NCBI GenBank assembly: GCA_027559495.1
Contig: JAMXSV010000003.1
Span: forward strand, 1,860,001-1,924,000
Reading direction: 5' to 3'
Source of the DNA: Aurifilum marmelostoma
Taxonomy: Eukaryota > Ascomycota > Sordariomycetes > Diaporthales > Cryphonectriaceae
DNA: 64,000 nucleotides
Shown piece by piece: positions 59,843 to 64,000 of the stretch. Each line of letters opens with the position of its first letter. Position 1 is the stretch's first letter. The translations under genes and the position numbers were made by a program. Below the pieces are notes generated by a model that searched no databases, was not told where the DNA came from, and worked only from the letters and a program-made list of their open reading frames with translations.

Positions 59843-61834
59843 ATGGCCTTTTATGATGTTGAGGCGCTTCTCGACGCCACTGCCAAGCAGGATGAGAAGA
59901 TGGAGGACGCGCCCCCTGCACAGCCAGGCACCACCACTGCAGACGTAGACGACCATCACCAGGCCAACGGCAGCAGCAAAGACGACTCGACCAACGACCG
60001 ACGCAGCCGCGACAAGAGCCGTGACCGCGACAGGGATCGCAGCCGAGATCGTAAGCGCCGGGATCGAGACCGCGACCGCGATCGCAGCCGTGACCGCTAC
60101 TCAAGCCGTCGCGGCACCCCCGACTCGGAGCGCACGCCGCGCAGCGACGCAGGTAGCCACAGGAGCAGCAGACGTCGCAGCAGGAGCCGTGACGACCGGC
60201 ACTCGCGCCGCAGCAACAGGGACGGCGATTACTACCGCAGCGGTCGGGGTCACGGCGGTGGCCGCTCGCGCTCCAGATCGCCGGGCGGCAGGTACTACCG
60301 GCCGCGTGACGACCGCCGTGACTACCGCGATCGCAGGGACCGTAGAGATGATGACCGTGATGCGCCGCGCCGTGGCGGTCGTACGCCTCGCGCTGACAGA
60401 GACCGCGACGATGGTACGCCTGCACAGCTTACCGAAGACGAGAGGGATCGGCGGACCGTGTTTGTCCAGCAGCTTGCTGCACGGCTGAGGACCAAGGAGC
60501 TTAAGGAGTTCTTCGAGAAAGTCGGTCCTGTGTCGGAGGCCCAGATCGTGAAGGATCGTGTCAGCAACCGGTCAAAGGGGTGCGTACTGTTCTGTCCCTT
60601 ACCTCGAGAACCTAACGACAGTGCTAACCTCATAATCGACAGTGTTGGCTACGTCGAGTTCAAGAACGAGGAGACTGTCGCCGCTGCACTTCAGCTTACT
60701 GGTCAGAAGCTCCTAGGTATCCCCGTCATTGTCCAGCTTACCGAAGCCGAGAAGAATCGCCAAGTCCGCGAATCTGGTGGTTCTTCAGGTCATCCTAACT
60801 CGATTCCCTTCCACCGTCTGTATGTTGGCAATATCCACTTCAGTATCACTGAACAGGATCTTCAGAACGTCTTTGAGCCTTTTGGCGAGCTTGAGTTTGT
60901 CCAGCTGCAGAAGGATGACACAGGCCGTAGTCGTGGCTACGGATTTGTGCAGTAAGCATACTCTTCCTCCCTTCTTCTCACAACACCTCCTTCCTTTGCC
61001 GCTTAGCTACTTACGCATGAGCATAGATTTAGAGATGCAGGCCAGGCTCGCGAGGCCCTCGAGAAGATGAACGGGTTTGATCTCGCAGGTCGCCCCATTC
61101 GCGTCGGTCTTGGTAACGATAAGTTCACCCCTGAATCCACTGCCAACCTCCTGCAGAGATTCCAGGGCCAAAACCAACAGTACCAGGGATCCGCCTTCTC
61201 GGGCGCTGGAGGACGCGGTGCTCCGTCCTCCAATTTCGACCGTGCCGGTGCTCGTGACAACGACAAGGGCGGCGGCGCGAGCGCCCTCGACGACACTGAC
61301 GTGGCTGGCGTCAACTTTAACAACTACAGCCGAGACGCCCTCATGAGGAAGCTTGCTAGAACTGATGAGCCTCCGAGTGCAAACACTGAGCGACAGGTTT
61401 TGAAGCCCAAGACAGAGCAACCCAAACCACTACCCGTCACTAACAACATGGCGAGCCGCTGCGTTGTCCTGCACAACATGTTTGACCCTGACGAGTAGGT
61501 TCCAGACCCCCATGTTACTGAGCTTGAGAGAGAAGCAAGAAGGAGAAACCGCGATTGCTAACAAGCCTATAGAGAAGAGGGAGACAGCTGGGTCAAGGAG
61601 CTCGAGGACGATGTGCGGGACGAGGCCGAGGCCAAATACGGCCACGTCGTCCACATATCCGTCGACCCCAACTCCAAGGGTGATATCTACCTGAAGTTCG
61701 ACAAGGTTTCTGGGGGCGAGAACGCCATCAAGGGCCTGAACGGCCGCTACTTTGGAGGCAGGATGATCACTGCGGCGCCTGTCGTCGACGCAGTCTACGC
61801 CAGTCTCTTCCGAGCAAACTCCAAGGCTTTCTAG
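59843..61834 (+). CDS. RBM39/CC1-like splicing factor (RS domain, three RRMs)
   Basis: Four exons: 59843-60579, 60643-60951, 61027-61494 and 61573-61834; 591 aa. It belongs to the CC1-like/RBM39 (CAPER alpha, fission yeast Rsd1) group that works with U2AF in 3' splice-site recognition. After a short acidic start comes an Arg/Asp/Ser-rich RS-like region (about 50-190). RRM1 starts at RTVFVQQLAARLRT (about 203; split by intron 1, with the RNP1-like VGYVEFKN after it). RRM2 is LYVGNIHFS (about 304) with SRGYGFVQF. RRM3 starts at SRCVVLHNMFDPDE (about 491) and has GRYFGGR, the Arg-X-Phe feature of a U2AF homology motif. Intron 1 is 63 nt, a multiple of three and stop-free, so unspliced message would stay in frame. 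Intron 3 uses donor GTAGGT. Confidence 0.93.
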
Positions 61835-64000
61835 TCGCTAATTCGGATCCGTCCAACTTGACACTCTAGGCTTTCTCACTACCGGTAAGAGAAAGCACAG
61901 CGACTCGGACTTGATGCGGTACTGATGGCTGCAAGATACGCTGCACTGCTTGGCTGCAACCCCACACGGCACGAGCGGTGACCTTCCCCGAGATACGGCA
62001 GTGTCTATTCGCACAAATCAATTCGATAACGAATAATACGATCAATGTCGATGAATCGTGCCGACCCGAAGCCAAACATAACAGAGCACGGCATTCCGGA
62101 CGGCAAAGGCTGGTTACATCCCGAATTTGAAGCACCCAACTGACGGGGAACAAGTTACAGGTCATATCTCAACTGGACTGGTAACACGAAACACGAAGAG
62201 TGGTCCCGCTGATTCTCATAGTTCCTTTTCTTAACCCGGATGTCTGGCACTGGAGCATTCATCTCGTCTTCCCGCATCTGTGTTTCTTTCCTGGGACAGA
62301 CAAGCAGACAGCGTTTCAGAAGGAGATGGGGGGTTTTCACGACGAGCTGCTGATGATTGTACCTAGGGCACCTTACCTCTGGGCACCCACCTTACCTCTG
62401 ATAATGACACTCTAGCCTGGTCGAGACCCCTTCGAGGTTGTCGTCGACGGGCATTTTTTTCTTTTAGATCCTTTGAAATAAATAATTGGCGTTCCCTTGA
62501 AAGGTGGCCAACAATTTTTGTGTGATATGCGTTGTTCTGCCCTGTCAGTACTGTAAATCGTGCTTAACTTGCTGTCGTCCTCACAAAAAGGAGTTTTTTT
62601 TTTTTTTTTCTTCTTTTTCTGACGGCCTACAAGCACAGCTTCTTCTCCATTGAGAGAACATGGGCGCTTAGAACGATGTCCGGATCACTTCCGATATACT
62701 CCCTGGTTTGTATCTTTGTCACAGTCTTGTCGAGATTTCTTGCCCTCACCCTCCATACCTTTTGAATCGTCATATGGCCCATCACATGGGTATCCCGTGC
62801 TGTCCAAGTCCCAATGTCGTCTGGCGCCTTGCTGCCCCCATCCAGGCTAGAGCTGCAACCAGGCAGGCCCTCTCTCCCTCGGCTTGATGCCTCTTGCGTG
62901 CGGGAATGCCTCCACATACAAACGGACCGCTCGTGCTAATTACTGCAACCCTTCTTACTCCTTTCCTTAGTTCAAGTTCTTAAGACCGTTCGTCTTGTGT
63001 TACGCAATGCCTTGGTAATATGACTTTGGTCCAGTCAGCTGCTTTGAGTCTCTCTTTTCCTTCTTTTCTCGTCTGTTTCTCATGTATCTTCTCTGCCTTG
63101 TAGGGCTGCAACTAGCCATGATCAGGTCAGGTGCTGACTGCCGGCGCGTTCCATGTCCGCGCGTGCTCGAGGCTCTACTGGCTGAGGTGGGCACGACAAA
63201 GGGGTAGAACTTGCCTTCTTTTACTAGGTAGAGTTCTCGTTTTATTAGTCACTTTTTTCTGTGTTACTTTGCCAAGTTGTCTATAATTCTTCCTCGTTTC
63301 TACTCTGGTCGCCATTGACCCTTCGCTGTTGCCATGGCCGTTTCTCTTCTTGTTGTTCTCTCTCCCTCGCCCAGGCTCGTTGAGCCCATGGAGCTTGAGC
63401 ACCCAACTGTCAACTTCATCGATGCTCATTGACTTTCCCCTGTGCTGTGCAGATTGTTCGATAACTAAACCTCAGAGAGTGGCAAAACTCAAATGCCGAT
63501 CTATTCATCAGCGCAAGGGACGTTTCATATGATTCCTCGCATTCCCCATCTCTCATTTCTACGAAAGCGGTAGCGCTCTGTCGGTCCTGATCGCTCATCT
63601 ATGTGTGCTTTCTCTACCTAGGTAGGCAGCTCGCTATTCTTCAGGCCAACACATCGAGACAGCACGCAGACGCTCGCCATTCTCTGGCCACGGTTACCTC
63701 CTCCGGGCTGTTCTTGTCTTGCCCATGCCTTCCGGCCCGGTCACATCAAACCATGAGTACACTGTACATTGCTATCCACGGTGGTGCTGCCGCAAAGAAA
63801 GTCCCCTATCTTCAGGTTGGGCCCGCTTGGTTGGAGATCGGTTCTGCTTTGAAACAATGTAGAATGCTGTGAGTGTGCCTTTTTTGATTCTGAGCCAGAT
63901 CAGTGGCTAACAACCCAAGCATCACAGTCACTTGCTGCCCTAGGATACTGTCCTCCATACAAAGAAATGATGACTCTCATATTATCCTCTTCTTTCTGGC
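61835..64000. other. Right-end region, no firm gene
   Basis: Mostly unrecognised sequence with T runs (62592-62609). A minus-strand frame at 62627-62917 has an intron-like GTATGG...AACCAG inside it and might be the end of a gene, but shows no family. At 63752 a plus-strand ATG opens MSTLYIAIHGGAAAKK, which resembles the start of isoaspartyl peptidase/asparaginase-type proteins (IHGGAG), then loses similarity and stops at 63872. The window ends too soon to test it. Confidence 0.35.

Noticed and set aside
62627..62917. Minus-strand frame ending IGSDPDIVLSAHVLSMEKK
   Set aside because: It could be a terminal exon, but no upstream exons or homologs could be supported.

Overview
The window is nuclear DNA of a filamentous ascomycete, most likely a Sordariomycete; I cannot name the species. 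The evidence is short introns (about 50-180 nt) with GTRNGT donors, strongly G/C-ending codons, a het-C gene, a pyr-4/ura3-type OMP decarboxylase with the internal insertion seen in Sordariomycetes, a ro-3-type p150 dynactin, and a divergent FET3/FTR1 iron-uptake pair. Intergenic DNA is rich in C/G homopolymers and CA/GA microsatellites. I saw no CRISPR array, operon, rRNA gene, transposon or convincing tRNA.

Layout. 1-9518 holds no supportable gene. 9519-20548: KSH1/kish (-), TAF13 (+), a large HeLo-like plus TPR protein (+), an EamA-type transporter (+) and RVB1/RuvB-like 1 (+). 22532-30972: an HMG-box factor (+) and p150 dynactin (+, with an apparent frameshift). 31230-36971: FTR1 iron permease (-) and FET3 ferroxidase (+), divergent across a 2-kb promoter with three exact ATCWGATAA iron-GATA sites. 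37738-40890: a small cysteine-containing secreted protein (-) and phosphatidylinositol synthase (-). 40891-46503 is gene-poor. 46504-52833: OMP decarboxylase (+, with an apparent frameshift), a BTB-like protein (-) and a mitochondrial-type PP2C phosphatase (+). 53696-61834: HET-C (-), fatty-acid 2-hydroxylase SCS7 (+) and the RBM39/CC1-like splicing factor (+). The last 2.1 kb may contain the start of another gene.

Most genes are unlinked housekeeping functions: secretory traffic, basal transcription, chromatin remodelling, dynein transport, lipid and pyrimidine synthesis, splicing. The clear functional unit is FET3-FTR1, whose products form the plasma-membrane ferroxidase/permease complex of reductive iron uptake. 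Two genes belong to families tied to fungal non-self recognition or to STAND-type architectures: het-C and the HeLo-like/TPR gene.

Gene models were spliced by eye from reading frames, GT-AG signals and remembered family conservation. Exon borders supported by conserved residues are reliable; N-termini without a conserved start are less so. Two conserved genes (dynactin, OMP decarboxylase) need a single-base shift at a six-base C or G run, which looks more like assembly error than biology, but the sequence alone cannot decide.
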